Assembly: GCA_900766165.1 (NCBI GenBank)
Contig: CAAFUK010000080.1
Location: forward strand, 1-16,014
Source: an uncultured Collinsella sp.
Lineage (GTDB): Bacteria; Actinomycetota; Coriobacteriia; Coriobacteriales; Coriobacteriaceae
DNA: 16,014 nucleotides
Direction of reading: 5' to 3'
The translations under genes and the position numbers were made by a program. Shown here piece after piece: positions 1-6,946 of the stretch (within the stretch, counting starts at the first letter, position 1; every line of letters begins with the position of its first letter). Below the pieces are notes generated by a model. It was not told where the DNA came from. It did no database searches and saw only the letters and a program-made list of their open reading frames with translations.

Positions 1-943
1 CGATGATATCGGTCGAAAGCGCGATATCGGGCATGCGATTGCGGATGCGATCGACAAGCCCCAGATAATCCTCGCGCGTATAGCGACGGTTCATCTCTTT
101 AAGGATGCGCGTCGAGCCCGACTGAACTGCCAGGTGCAGTTGCGGCATGACGGCAGGCGTCTCGGCCATAGCGTCGATGGTCTCGGGCAGCAGGTCTTTG
201 GGGTGCGAGGAAGTAAAGAAAATACGCTCTACACCCGTATCGCCCACGGCGCGCAGCAGGTCGGCAAAGCGCGGCTTGCCAAACAGGTCGCGACCATAGG
301 AGTTGACGTTTTGACCCAGAAGCGTAATCTCACGCACGCCCTGGCGTTCTAGACCGGTCACCTCGTCGACAATCTCCTCGAAAGGGCGACTCTTTTCGCG
401 ACCGCGCACATACGGCACGATGCAATAAGTGCAGAAGTTATTACAGCCCGTCATAATGGGGACCCAGGCGTGATACTGGGTCTCACGATGCCACGGCATG
501 CTCATAGCATCCGTGTCCTCGTGCTCATTGGTGCGAATATGACGCTTGCCGTCCAAGAATGCCTCGGCAATGAGCTCGGCCACATGCGCGATAGAATGCG
601 TGCCAAAGATAACATTGACGTTATCGACATTGGTGAGCAGACCCTCGCTGTCACGCTGCGCGATGCAGCCGCCCACGGCGACCACGCGCTTGCCCGAGGG
701 CGAAGGCGGAAGGCTCTTACAAGAGTTACACTGACCGTACAGACGGGTGTCAGCAGCCTCACGTACGCAGCACGTCATGAACACGACAATGTCAGCATGC
801 TCCGGATCGAGCGCCATGAGGCAGCCATACGAGTCGAGCAGGCCACTCACGCGCTCGGAGTCGTGCTGATTCATCTGGCAGCCAAAGGTGCGGATGAAGT
901 AGGTTTTACCGGCAAGAATATCGCGTACGGAACCCTGGTCCAT
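1..943 (-). CDS. miaB: MiaB, tRNA-2-methylthio-N6-dimethylallyladenosine synthase (3' part missing)
   Basis: Radical-SAM methylthiotransferase that converts i6A37 to ms2i6A37 in tRNAs reading UNN codons. The frame is open from ATG at 943 to the window edge, giving 314 residues of a family that usually has about 440-480. It therefore lacks the end of the radical-SAM barrel and the C-terminal TRAM domain. The N-terminal UPF0004 domain carries the three cluster-binding cysteines, C22 (FGCQMN), C58 (TCCVRE) and C93 (GGCIAQ). The radical-SAM motif is C167-NNF-C171-TY-C174, followed by IVPYVRGREKSR, which is typical of MiaB and not RimO. An AGGA-like site about 10 nt upstream supports the start. 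It lies 63 nt downstream of spoVS and probably ends, or is near the end of, the rny operon. The truncation is an effect of the window, not a broken gene. Confidence 0.95.
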   Translation of the reverse strand, partial: MDQGSVRDILAGKTYFIRTFGCQMNQHDSERVSGLLDSYGCLMALDPEHADIVVFMTCCVREAADTRLYGQCNSCKSLPPSPSGKRVVAVGGCIAQRDSEGLLTNVDNVNVIFGTHSIAHVAELIAEAFLDGKRHIRTNEHEDTDAMSMPWHRETQYHAWVPIMTGCNNFCTYCIVPYVRGREKSRPFEEIVDEVTGLERQGVREITLLGQNVNSYGRDLFGKPRFADLLRAVGDTGVERIFFTSSHPKDLLPETIDAMAETPAVMPQLHLAVQSGSTRILKEMNRRYTREDYLGLVDRIRNRMPDIALSTDII

Positions 944-1006
944 GTGTATAAGTCCTAACGAGGTGGAATAGGCAGAATCAAAGAGCGCGAGCAAAGAGCA
1001 AACACG

Positions 1007-1324
1007 CTATGCCACAGGCTTAACGTCGTCCATCACAACATTATCCATAGCAGCTCGATTAATCTGATGAACGTATATAGAAAGACGGATGGCCGTGCGC
1101 GACTCCCCGTTGATGAGGATGTCGGAGAACACCGGCGCGCAGGAGATATCAAACCCGGTCGGGATCAAAAATCCGCGTGCAATGGCCACGGCCTTAATGG
1201 CCTGGTTGACGGCACCCGCGCCGACGCACTGAATGTTGACGGGCACGCCATCTTTGACCATGCCGGCAATGGCGCCGGCAACGGACGCGGGCGATGATTT
1301 GCTTGATACCTTCAGGCAATCCAT
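1007..1324 (-). CDS. spoVS: SpoVS-family small nucleic-acid-binding-like protein
   Basis: A 105-residue SpoVS homologue. Residues 3-82 (LKVSSKS, SVAGAIAGMV, GAGAVNQAIKAVAIARGF, INGESRTAIRL) closely follow the Bacillus stage V sporulation protein S, followed by a tail of about 20 residues that the roughly 86-residue Bacillus protein lacks. The family has an Alba-like fold thought to bind nucleic acid. In Bacillus the protein affects coat assembly and heat resistance, but its biochemistry is unsettled. The start at ATG 1324 is chosen because AGGAG (1332-1336) lies 7 nt upstream and the family begins here. A longer frame to 1363 would add 13 residues foreign to the family. It follows rny and a GHKL ATPase and precedes miaB, as spoVS does near rny, ymdB and miaB in Bacillus. 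Presence in a probable non-sporulating lineage implies a role outside sporulation. Confidence 0.9.
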   Translation of the reverse strand: MDCLKVSSKSSPASVAGAIAGMVKDGVPVNIQCVGAGAVNQAIKAVAIARGFLIPTGFDISCAPVFSDILINGESRTAIRLSIYVHQINRAAMDNVVMDDVKPVA

Positions 1325-1398
1325 GAAGAAACTCCTGCGTTTAAAAGTACGTTTTAACTGCAATAACTGTATCGTACCGAACGGACTCGGTAAAGATG

Positions 1399-2484
1399 CT
1401 ATTCCTCTTTGGCAAGATCGAACGTCACGGTAATGCGATCACGCGAAACACGAATTTTGGGGTCGCCGCAAAGGTTGAGATAATACCGCGATGCAAGATC
1501 GTTAAAGTCGCGCTCGACGGCTCGCGAAAACTGCGCCATGTCGTCCTTGGCGATACGCAGACCGCGACGATCTTTGGCGAGATCAACCGGAGCAGACGCA
1601 TGTGAGGACGAATCGCGCTCGCGTAGCAGGCGTGCGGTCACACCGCGAACGGGCTTAATCTGGCCAGCCAAGATACGGTGCGCCGTACGCTCGGACATCT
1701 CCAGACCCAAACCAGAACAGATACGGATAAAGTCCTCGGCATCCGAAGCAAGGCCCAGGCGATCGACCACCGGAAGCTCGGACTCGTCATCGATAAACAA
1801 AAGACGAGAAGCATCGAGATGGCTGGAGGCCTGCGCATGCAGCGTCGCGGCGATCTCGGACGGAGACCCCAGATAGACATCACAGGCGCGCAGCTCCTCG
1901 AGGGCAAACTCGCATGCGGCGCGAATGATGTTGTGAGGGCCACGGGCGCAGACATAGTGACCGTCCTCGTCCTTCACGGCCTGAGGCCAGCTGGACTGAT
2001 CGGCGCGCTCGCCAAGGCGGTCGGTAGCGACGCTCACCTTAAAGACCGAGCCAAGGTCAACATCCGACGTGACAACACGGGCCTCGTCGGTGTTCTGCTT
2101 AATAGAAAACAATGCCATGCCTCGACCGTGAACGCCCCAACGGTCCATCTTCATGCTCTCGAGCTTTGAGGTAACGCGGGCATCGAAGATGCGCTCTTGC
2201 ATATCTTGCGGTACGCCCGAACCGTTATCCAAAAAGACAAGCGTGCGGACGCCATCTTCCTTGGTCGTGGCGAGATAGACCTTGTCGGCGCCGGCATCGC
2301 GAGCGTTGCGCAGCATTTCGATGACAATATCCTCAACGTGCTGGATGTCGTGCTTTGCCTGACGCCGCTCGGCCTCAGAAACGCGGAGGCGGACATACCC
2401 CTCGCCAAGGTTCTCCTCGACGCGAAGGTTGCCCTCCCCCGACATCGACGCGATAAATGAGATGAGCTCGTTCGCGTCGTTCAT
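1399..2484 (-). CDS. GHKL-type ATP-binding protein of unknown function
   Basis: A 361-residue protein with an N-terminal HATPase_c (GHKL) fold. The N box is E56-MLRNARDAGA, the G1 box is D86-NGSG, and the G2 box is GVHGRGMAL at about 117-125. There is no upstream phospho-acceptor histidine, sensor or membrane segment, so it is not an ordinary histidine kinase. The N and G boxes are closer in style to MutL/Hsp90-like ATPases. Residues from about 160 to the end match no domain I recognise; they are mixed charged and helical, with a KPVRGVTARLLRER stretch near 277-290. ATG 2484 comes 1 nt after the rny stop, and no Shine-Dalgarno is visible, so translation probably depends on coupling to rny. 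It occupies the place of ymdB between rny and spoVS, so a role in RNA turnover with RNase Y is possible, but this is inference from position only. Confidence 0.85.
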   Translation of the reverse strand: MNDANELISFIASMSGEGNLRVEENLGEGYVRLRVSEAERRQAKHDIQHVEDIVIEMLRNARDAGADKVYLATTKEDGVRTLVFLDNGSGVPQDMQERIFDARVTSKLESMKMDRWGVHGRGMALFSIKQNTDEARVVTSDVDLGSVFKVSVATDRLGERADQSSWPQAVKDEDGHYVCARGPHNIIRAACEFALEELRACDVYLGSPSEIAATLHAQASSHLDASRLLFIDDESELPVVDRLGLASDAEDFIRICSGLGLEMSERTAHRILAGQIKPVRGVTARLLRERDSSSHASAPVDLAKDRRGLRIAKDDMAQFSRAVERDFNDLASRYYLNLCGDPKIRVSRDRITVTFDLAKEE

Positions 2485-2485
2485 G

Positions 2486-4036
2486 TTATTTAGCGATATC
2501 GACAGCGCGGCTCTCGCGAATCACGACGACGCGCACCTGACCGGGATACTCCATCTCTTCCTCGATCTGATGGGCGATATCGTGAGCCAAGACCGTGGAC
2601 TGAGCATCGGAAATCTTGTCCGGCTGGACCATGACATGAACCTCGCGACCAGCCTGCATGGCATAGGTGCGCTCGACGCCGTCATGGGAATTGGCGATCT
2701 CCTCGAGCTTCTCAAGACGCTTGATGTAGTTCTCGGCAGACTCGCGACGGGCACCAGGGCGAGAGGCGGAAACGGCATCGGCAGCCTGGACCAAAACATC
2801 GAGCACCGTGTTGGGGTCGACGTCGGCGTGGTGTGCTTCGATTGCGTGAACGATAACGGGCTTCTCGCCATAGCGACGGGCGAGCTCGGCGCCGATGACG
2901 GCATGAGGACCCTCGACGTCGTGGTCGATTGCCTTGCCGAGGTCGTGCAGCAGGCCGGCGCGCTTAGCGGTCACAACGTCCAGGCCAAGCTCGGAAGCCA
3001 TGACGCCGCACAGGTCGGAAACCTCAAGAGAGTGCTGGAGCACGTTCTGGCCAAACGAGGTGCGGTAGCGAAGGGCGCCCAGGGTCTTAACGATCTCGGG
3101 GTGCAGATCGTGGATGCCGGTATCGAAGGCAGCCTGCTCGCCAGCCTCGCGCACGCGCTGCTGAACCAGGTCGGCGGCCTTGTGATACATCTCCTCGATA
3201 CGGGCAGGGTGAATGCGGCCGTCGGCGATAAGGTTCTCAAGGGCGACACGGGCGGTCTCACGACGGACCGGGTCGAAGCTCGAAAGAACGACGGTCTCGG
3301 GCGTGTCGTCGATCACGAGGTTGACGCCGGAAACCTGCTCGAAGGTCCGGATGTTGCGACCCTCGCGACCGATGATACGGCCCTTGAGGTCATCAGAGGG
3401 AATGTGCACGGAGGTAACGGTGACCTCGGCAGTGTGATCGGCAGCGCAGCGCTGAATCGCCAGAGACAGAATCTCCTGGGCGGTCTTGTGGCACTCGGCG
3501 CGAACCTGCTGCTCGGACTCGCGAATGATCGTGGCGGCCTCGTGGGTGACCTCGCCGCGAACCTTATCGAGGAGCTCCTTGTGGGCGTCCTCGCGGGTAA
3601 GGTCGGCGATACGCTCGAGCTCGGAGGTCTGCTTTGCGCAGAGCTCCTCGAGCTCTCGGGAGCGCTTCTCGACCTGACCGGCCTGGCTGGACAGCTGATG
3701 CTCGCGCTTGTCGAGAGCGTCGTTACGGCGATCGAGGGATTCCTCGCGCTGCATCACGCGGTTCTCGAGCGTACGAATCTCGTTCTTACGCTGCTTGTCC
3801 TCGGCCTCGGCGGCCTGCTTGTTTTTGATGATCTCCTCTTTAGCCTCGAGCAGAGCCTCTTTTTTGAGGGTCTCAGCCTGACGCTTTGCATCACCGATCA
3901 GGGACTCAGCCTGTGCGTGTGCCGACTGGATCTTTTCGTCGGCCTCGTGAAGACTACCCTGCTTGGCGGTGCGCATGTAGGCAATGGCGGCGATAGCACC
4001 CAAAACGATGCCAACGAGCGCTGCGATGATAGGCAT
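2486..4036 (-). CDS. rny: Ribonuclease Y, membrane-anchored endoribonuclease
   Basis: RNase Y starts decay of many mRNAs by single-strand endonucleolytic cleavage at the inner face of the membrane. This copy has 516 residues, the normal family size. It has an N-terminal membrane anchor (about 2-21, PIIAALVGIVLGAIAAIAYM), a long charged coiled coil (about 28-165), a KH RNA-binding domain with GRIIGREGRNI at about 219-229, and an HD domain with the metal-binding H364-D365 pair (GLLHDLGKAIDHD), H378, H402-H403 and D420. ATG 4036 is chosen over a GTG at 4042 because GGAG is 5 nt from the ATG but would overlap the GTG. It is first in its operon, behind a strong promoter about 160 nt upstream, and the next gene follows after 1 nt. 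RNase J lies at the other end of the window, so both major decay nucleases are encoded here. Confidence 0.97.
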   Translation of the reverse strand: MPIIAALVGIVLGAIAAIAYMRTAKQGSLHEADEKIQSAHAQAESLIGDAKRQAETLKKEALLEAKEEIIKNKQAAEAEDKQRKNEIRTLENRVMQREESLDRRNDALDKREHQLSSQAGQVEKRSRELEELCAKQTSELERIADLTREDAHKELLDKVRGEVTHEAATIIRESEQQVRAECHKTAQEILSLAIQRCAADHTAEVTVTSVHIPSDDLKGRIIGREGRNIRTFEQVSGVNLVIDDTPETVVLSSFDPVRRETARVALENLIADGRIHPARIEEMYHKAADLVQQRVREAGEQAAFDTGIHDLHPEIVKTLGALRYRTSFGQNVLQHSLEVSDLCGVMASELGLDVVTAKRAGLLHDLGKAIDHDVEGPHAVIGAELARRYGEKPVIVHAIEAHHADVDPNTVLDVLVQAADAVSASRPGARRESAENYIKRLEKLEEIANSHDGVERTYAMQAGREVHVMVQPDKISDAQSTVLAHDIAHQIEEEMEYPGQVRVVVIRESRAVDIAK

Positions 4037-4071
4037 GCTCACTCCTTTTTATGGATTCGTTACACAACAAA

Positions 4072-4097
4072 GCGAACCGTCCTTACGAACGGCTCGC
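4072..4097 (-). promoter_or_regulatory. Hairpin in the 5' leader of rny
   Basis: Inverted repeat of 9 bp per arm (4072-4080 and 4089-4097, GCGAACCGT against ACGGCTCGC, one G-U pair) with an 8-nt loop. It lies about 36 nt upstream of the rny start and downstream of the predicted promoter, so it would be in the mRNA leader. No U-tract follows on the minus strand, so it is not a plain terminator. It could be a stability or autoregulation element; its function is not shown by the sequence. Confidence 0.5.
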
Positions 4098-4202
4098 GAC
4101 ATTTGAGTAATATGGGCGCAGCTTATGCGGGTCGGATACAGATAAACATATAAACAAACTCATCACAGATGAGCACATATCACAAAGCAAATGACAGTGT
4201 TT

Positions 4203-4231
4203 ATCGTACGTTGAACCACAACAACTGTCAA
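4203..4231 (-). promoter_or_regulatory. Sigma-70-type promoter of the rny operon
   Basis: On the minus strand a perfect -35 TTGACA (4226-4231) is followed by a 17-nt spacer and a -10 TACGAT (4203-4208), matching the housekeeping sigma consensus at 11 of 12... more exactly, TTGACA is complete and TACGAT differs from TATAAT at two positions. Transcription should begin near 4196, giving a leader of about 160 nt before rny ATG 4036. It lies in the 251-bp gap between recX and rny and defines the left-hand operon. Confidence 0.75.
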
Positions 4232-4293
4232 ATAAATGGCCCCAGTACGGCGGCTAAAACGCGGTGAACGGCAGGGCCACAAAACGCATACGC

Positions 4294-4986
4294 CTAAAGC
4301 GCACATTCCTCGCATTCGGTATCGAGACGCGCCTTAACGGCATCGGCGGCGATGTGATACGAGAAGCCCTTGCCCATCAAAAACCGAACCAGTTTTTCGA
4401 ATCCGCGCGTCTCTGGAACACGCCGCTTGGCGAGCAGGGCTGACGCACGCGCCAAATCGTCTTCGACGGCAAAATAATCCTCGGGATAACCGGGAATGTC
4501 ATCGAGCACGACATGACGGCGCTTGAGCTCGGTCTCGATTTTACGCTGTCCCCAACCGCGCCGCTTGCGTTCCTCGATAAAGTACGAGCAAAAGCGGTTC
4601 TCGTCTAAAAAGCGATACTCGGTGGCGCGCTCGACGGCGAAATCGATCGCGGTCTGGTGAAAGCCGTAGCGAGCCAGCTTGTCACGGACCTCGCCCGTCG
4701 CATGGTCGCGGCGCGATAACATCTCGGTCACCATGGTAAGTGCACATTTACGCTCGACGAGCTGCACCGCCTCACGAAAGTTGTCCCAATCACAGGGAAG
4801 ATCGGGGCGGTTTTTGACATACAGGCGCGCGACCCGCACGGGAATCCAAATGGACCGCTCAAAACCGCCCTCAAGCTCACAATCGATATGTGCGCAAGGC
4901 TTTTTGGACGCATACCCGCTCGAGAACGAGGAGGCCGCCTTCTTATCGGGAAAGACGACCGTGGCCTCGGTCACCGTATACGACAT
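4294..4986 (-). CDS. recX: RecX, regulator of RecA
   Basis: A 230-residue RecX protein, which binds RecA filaments and modulates (usually limits) their activity. Helical RecX modules start near residue 85 (LTMVTEMLSRRDHATGEVRDKL...GF), continue with FLDENRFCSYFIEERKRRGWGQRKIETEL at about 126-154, and end with a third module near 171-220 (DDLARASALLAKRR...GFEKLVRFLMGKGF). The first 80 residues or so form an N-terminal region that is poorly conserved in the family. ATG 4986 lies 11 nt after the recA stop with no obvious Shine-Dalgarno, so translation is probably coupled to recA. Co-transcription from the recA promoter would place it under LexA control. A pair of cysteines (EECAL) near the C-terminus is unremarkable. 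Confidence 0.93.
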   Translation of the reverse strand: MSYTVTEATVVFPDKKAASSFSSGYASKKPCAHIDCELEGGFERSIWIPVRVARLYVKNRPDLPCDWDNFREAVQLVERKCALTMVTEMLSRRDHATGEVRDKLARYGFHQTAIDFAVERATEYRFLDENRFCSYFIEERKRRGWGQRKIETELKRRHVVLDDIPGYPEDYFAVEDDLARASALLAKRRVPETRGFEKLVRFLMGKGFSYHIAADAVKARLDTECEECAL

Positions 4987-4997
4987 GAGCGTAACCG

Positions 4998-6146
4998 CTA
5001 CTCGTCGTCATCATCGAGCATGGCGGAACCATCGATGGCGTAAAGCTCGTCAAACTCCTCAGGCGCAGGCTGATCGGTCAGCTCGACCTCGGATGGAGCA
5101 TCGTCGTCAAACTCAAGCCCGCAGGCAAGGCGGACCTTATGCTCAATCTCGTCGGCGCAATCAGGGTGTTCGCGCAGGAACGCCTTGGCGGCCTCGCGAC
5201 CGTTGCCGAGCTTGTCCTCGCCATAGGCAAACCAGGAGCCCATCTTCTTGCAGATGCCGCACTCGACAGCCATGTCCAGAATCGAGCCCTCCTTAGAGAT
5301 GCCCGTACCGTACATGATGTCGAACTCAGCAGAACGGAACGGAGCTGCCACCTTGTTCTTAACGACCTTGGCGCGCACGCGGTTACCGATAACCTCATCC
5401 TTAAGCTTAATGCTGTCGATGCGGCGAATGTCGATACGCACCGAAGAGAAGAACTTAAGGGCGCGGCCGCCCGTCGTGGTCTCGGGGTTGCCGAACATGA
5501 CGCCGATCTTCTCTCGCAGCTGGTTAATGAAGATGCATGTCGTGTTGGACTTGGACAGCGAGCCGGCGAGCTTGCGGAGCGCCTGACTCATCAGGCGAGC
5601 TTGCAAACCGACCGTGGTATCGCCGATCTCTCCCTCGATCTCGGCACGCGGGGTCAGCGCGGCGACGGAGTCGACGACGATGGCATCGATGGCGCCGGAA
5701 CGCACGAGCATGTCAACAATCTCGAGCGCCTGCTCACCCGTATCAGGCTGGGAAATCAGTACCTCGTCGATATCCACGCCAATGCGCGCGGCATACGTGG
5801 GATCGAGCGCGTGCTCGGCATCGATAAATGCCACCACGCCACCCATTGCCTGGGCCTCGGCCAGGATCTCAAGCGAAAGCGTCGTCTTACCGGAGGACTC
5901 AGGACCGTAAATCTCGACGATGCGGCCGCGCGGCACACCGCCGATACCCAGAGCGGCATCGAGTGCCAGAGCGCCCGTAGGGATGGCCTCGACCTCGAGC
6001 TCGGGGCCACCGTCGCCGTACCTCATGATGGAACCCTGGCCGAATTTCTTCTCGATCTCGGCCTTGGTGGTGGCGATCATCTCTTCGCGCTCTTTACCCG
6101 TCGTGGGTGCATGAACGGTACGTACGGGACCTGAATTCTTGGCCAT
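4998..6146 (-). CDS. recA: RecA recombinase
   Basis: RecA forms filaments on single-stranded DNA, catalyses strand exchange in homologous repair, and triggers LexA self-cleavage. The protein has 382 residues. Visible motifs are Walker A GPESSGKT (81-88), MAW and Walker B (AIVVDSVAAL, about 155-164), loop L1 (EGEIGDTTVG, about 171-180), loop L2 (FGNPETTTGG, about 218-227) and a strongly acidic C-terminal tail ending DDDDE. The region MAKNSG...GKER adds about 18 residues before the usual RecA N-terminus. ATG 6146 is chosen because AGGAGG (6154-6159) is 7 nt upstream; an in-frame codon at 6167 would fall across the ribosome-binding site and next to the predicted transcription start. It is the first gene of recA-recX under an SOS-type promoter. 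Confidence 0.98.
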   Translation of the reverse strand: MAKNSGPVRTVHAPTTGKEREEMIATTKAEIEKKFGQGSIMRYGDGGPELEVEAIPTGALALDAALGIGGVPRGRIVEIYGPESSGKTTLSLEILAEAQAMGGVVAFIDAEHALDPTYAARIGVDIDEVLISQPDTGEQALEIVDMLVRSGAIDAIVVDSVAALTPRAEIEGEIGDTTVGLQARLMSQALRKLAGSLSKSNTTCIFINQLREKIGVMFGNPETTTGGRALKFFSSVRIDIRRIDSIKLKDEVIGNRVRAKVVKNKVAAPFRSAEFDIMYGTGISKEGSILDMAVECGICKKMGSWFAYGEDKLGNGREAAKAFLREHPDCADEIEHKVRLACGLEFDDDAPSEVELTDQPAPEEFDELYAIDGSAMLDDDDE

Positions 6147-6176
6147 GAATAGCCCTCCTCTTAACAACCTGCATCG

Positions 6177-6205
6177 ATAATAAACGAACGGCTGTTCGTG
6201 GTCAA
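6177..6205 (-). promoter_or_regulatory. recA promoter
   Basis: On the minus strand, -35 TTGACC (6200-6205), a 17-nt spacer, and -10 TATTAT (6177-6182), each one mismatch from consensus. Transcription should start near 6170, giving a very short leader of about 24 nt that is almost filled by the ribosome-binding site. The spacer is occupied by the LexA box, so bound repressor would directly block RNA polymerase. Confidence 0.85.
6184..6199. promoter_or_regulatory. LexA (SOS) operator of recA
   Basis: Perfect palindrome ACGAAC-GGCT-GTTCGT. Its core CGAAC-N4-GTTCG (6185-6198) is the LexA/DinR box known from Bacillus and actinobacteria. It fills the spacer of the recA promoter. I see no second copy of this full motif elsewhere in the window by eye. 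Confidence 0.88.
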
Positions 6206-6236
6206 CCGTTCAGGCCAATCATATGCAGGCAGTCTT

Positions 6237-6297
6237 TCCAAAACCCAACCAAACGCCGACCAAATACTGACCAAATGCTTGACCACATAGGGCCAAA
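6237..6297. repeat. Helically phased array of six CCAAA repeats upstream of recA
   Basis: Six copies of the motif NCCAAA begin at 6237 (TCCAAA), 6248, 6259 and 6270 (ACCAAA), 6282 (ACCACA) and 6292 (GCCAAA). The intervals are 11, 11, 11, 12 and 10 bp, about one helical turn each. On the recA coding strand they read TTTGGT/TTTGGA. The array ends about 31 bp upstream of the -35 box, where an activator or architectural protein could bind. It could also be intrinsically bent DNA, or a decayed tandem repeat. Confidence 0.55.
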
Positions 6298-6372
6298 TAT
6301 AAGCAAGGAAGGCGAAAATAAACCTATGACCAGCAAAAACGCTGAATTTGTCAGAGGTCCCTATCTCCACAA

Positions 6373-6396
6373 TTAAGGGGCCCTAAGGCCCCTTAA
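6373..6396 (-). terminator. Hairpin terminator after cinA
   Basis: Perfect 10-bp stem (TTAAGGGGCC at 6373-6382, GGCCCCTTAA at 6387-6396) with a 4-nt loop, 7 nt after the cinA stop codon. On the minus strand the stem is followed by TTGTGG, and the stem's own 3' end is TTAA, so the U-tract is short. It separates the seven-gene operon from the recA promoter, which begins about 170 bp further on. Confidence 0.7.
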
Positions 6397-6403
6397 AACA
6401 CGT

Positions 6404-6934
6404 CTATTCCATAGAGTTGAGCACAAGGGCAATGCGTCCCAATGCCTCCGCGACCGCATGGGCACGAACACACGAACGGTCGCCCTCATAGTGGCAGCGC
6501 ACAGAGTCCACGACCGGCACTTCCCCATCAGCCGCGCGATACGCCCAGCCAATATAGAAAGTGCCAGCCGGATCGTCCTCAGTGCCGCCGCCGGGGCCGG
6601 CATAACCCGTTGCGCTCACTGCAATATCGCTCTGATACAGCTCCAGCGAACCCGCCGCCATCTCGCGCGCGGTCTGATGCGACACCGCGGTATAGCGGTC
6701 GAGCGTCTCCTGCTTAACACCCAAAACGCGATGCTTAATCTCATCGCAGTAGGTCACCGCACCGCCACGCAGCACCGCCGAGGCGCCCGGGATATCGGCA
6801 ATCGTCGAGGCGATCATACCTGCTGTCAGCGACTCAGCCGTCGAAACCGTCACGCCCCGAGCGCTCGCGCGCTCGACAATATCGCGCGCCAGCTCCTCGT
6901 TATGTGCAGAAATCTGCTCAAAAGAGTCCGTCAT
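6404..6934 (-). CDS. CinA C-terminal domain protein, nicotinamide-nucleotide amidohydrolase (PncC-like)
   Basis: A 176-residue stand-alone CinA C-terminal domain; the N-terminal molybdopterin-binding-like domain of full CinA is absent. This family deamidates nicotinamide mononucleotide to nicotinic acid mononucleotide in pyridine-nucleotide recycling. Characteristic blocks are STAESLTAGMIASTIADIPGAS (about 31-52), GGAVTYCDEIKHRVLGV (about 57-73) and ATGYAGPGGGTEDDPAGTFYIGW (about 108-130). ATG 6934 is preferred, with AGG 11 nt upstream. A GTG at 6940 in the same frame, 5 nt from the same AGG, would add two residues and cannot be excluded. It follows pgsA after 7-13 nt and is the last gene of the operon. 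In many bacteria pgsA, cinA and recA are neighbours, as here. Confidence 0.9.
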   Translation of the reverse strand: MTDSFEQISAHNEELARDIVERASARGVTVSTAESLTAGMIASTIADIPGASAVLRGGAVTYCDEIKHRVLGVKQETLDRYTAVSHQTAREMAAGSLELYQSDIAVSATGYAGPGGGTEDDPAGTFYIGWAYRAADGEVPVVDSVRCHYEGDRSCVRAHAVAEALGRIALVLNSME

Positions 6935-6946
6935 ACCCACCAGGAC

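Noticed and set aside
1375..1392. 6-bp stem TACCGA/TCGGTA after the GHKL gene
   Set aside because: Short stem without a U-tract; not enough for a terminator.
4086..4094. Half of a LexA box (CGAACGGCT, same as the left half of the recA operator) near rny
   Set aside because: The opposite half reads CGCGA and not GTTCG; it is part of the leader hairpin.
2429..4153. Open frame of 574 codons on the plus strand, antisense to rny
   Set aside because: Leu/Gly/Val/Asp-rich translation without family features; fully explained by the rny coding sequence on the other strand.
4237..4279. Possible recX terminator (TGGCCC/GGGCCA stem followed by TTTATTT on the minus strand)
   Set aside because: Only 6 bp of stem with a 31-nt loop, and the T-run merges into the rny -35 box; too weak to annotate.
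6161..6370. 69-codon minus-strand frame in the gap between cinA and recA
   Set aside because: Begins with GTG directly at the terminator hairpin, has no ribosome-binding site, and covers the recA promoter, LexA box and repeats; most likely chance.
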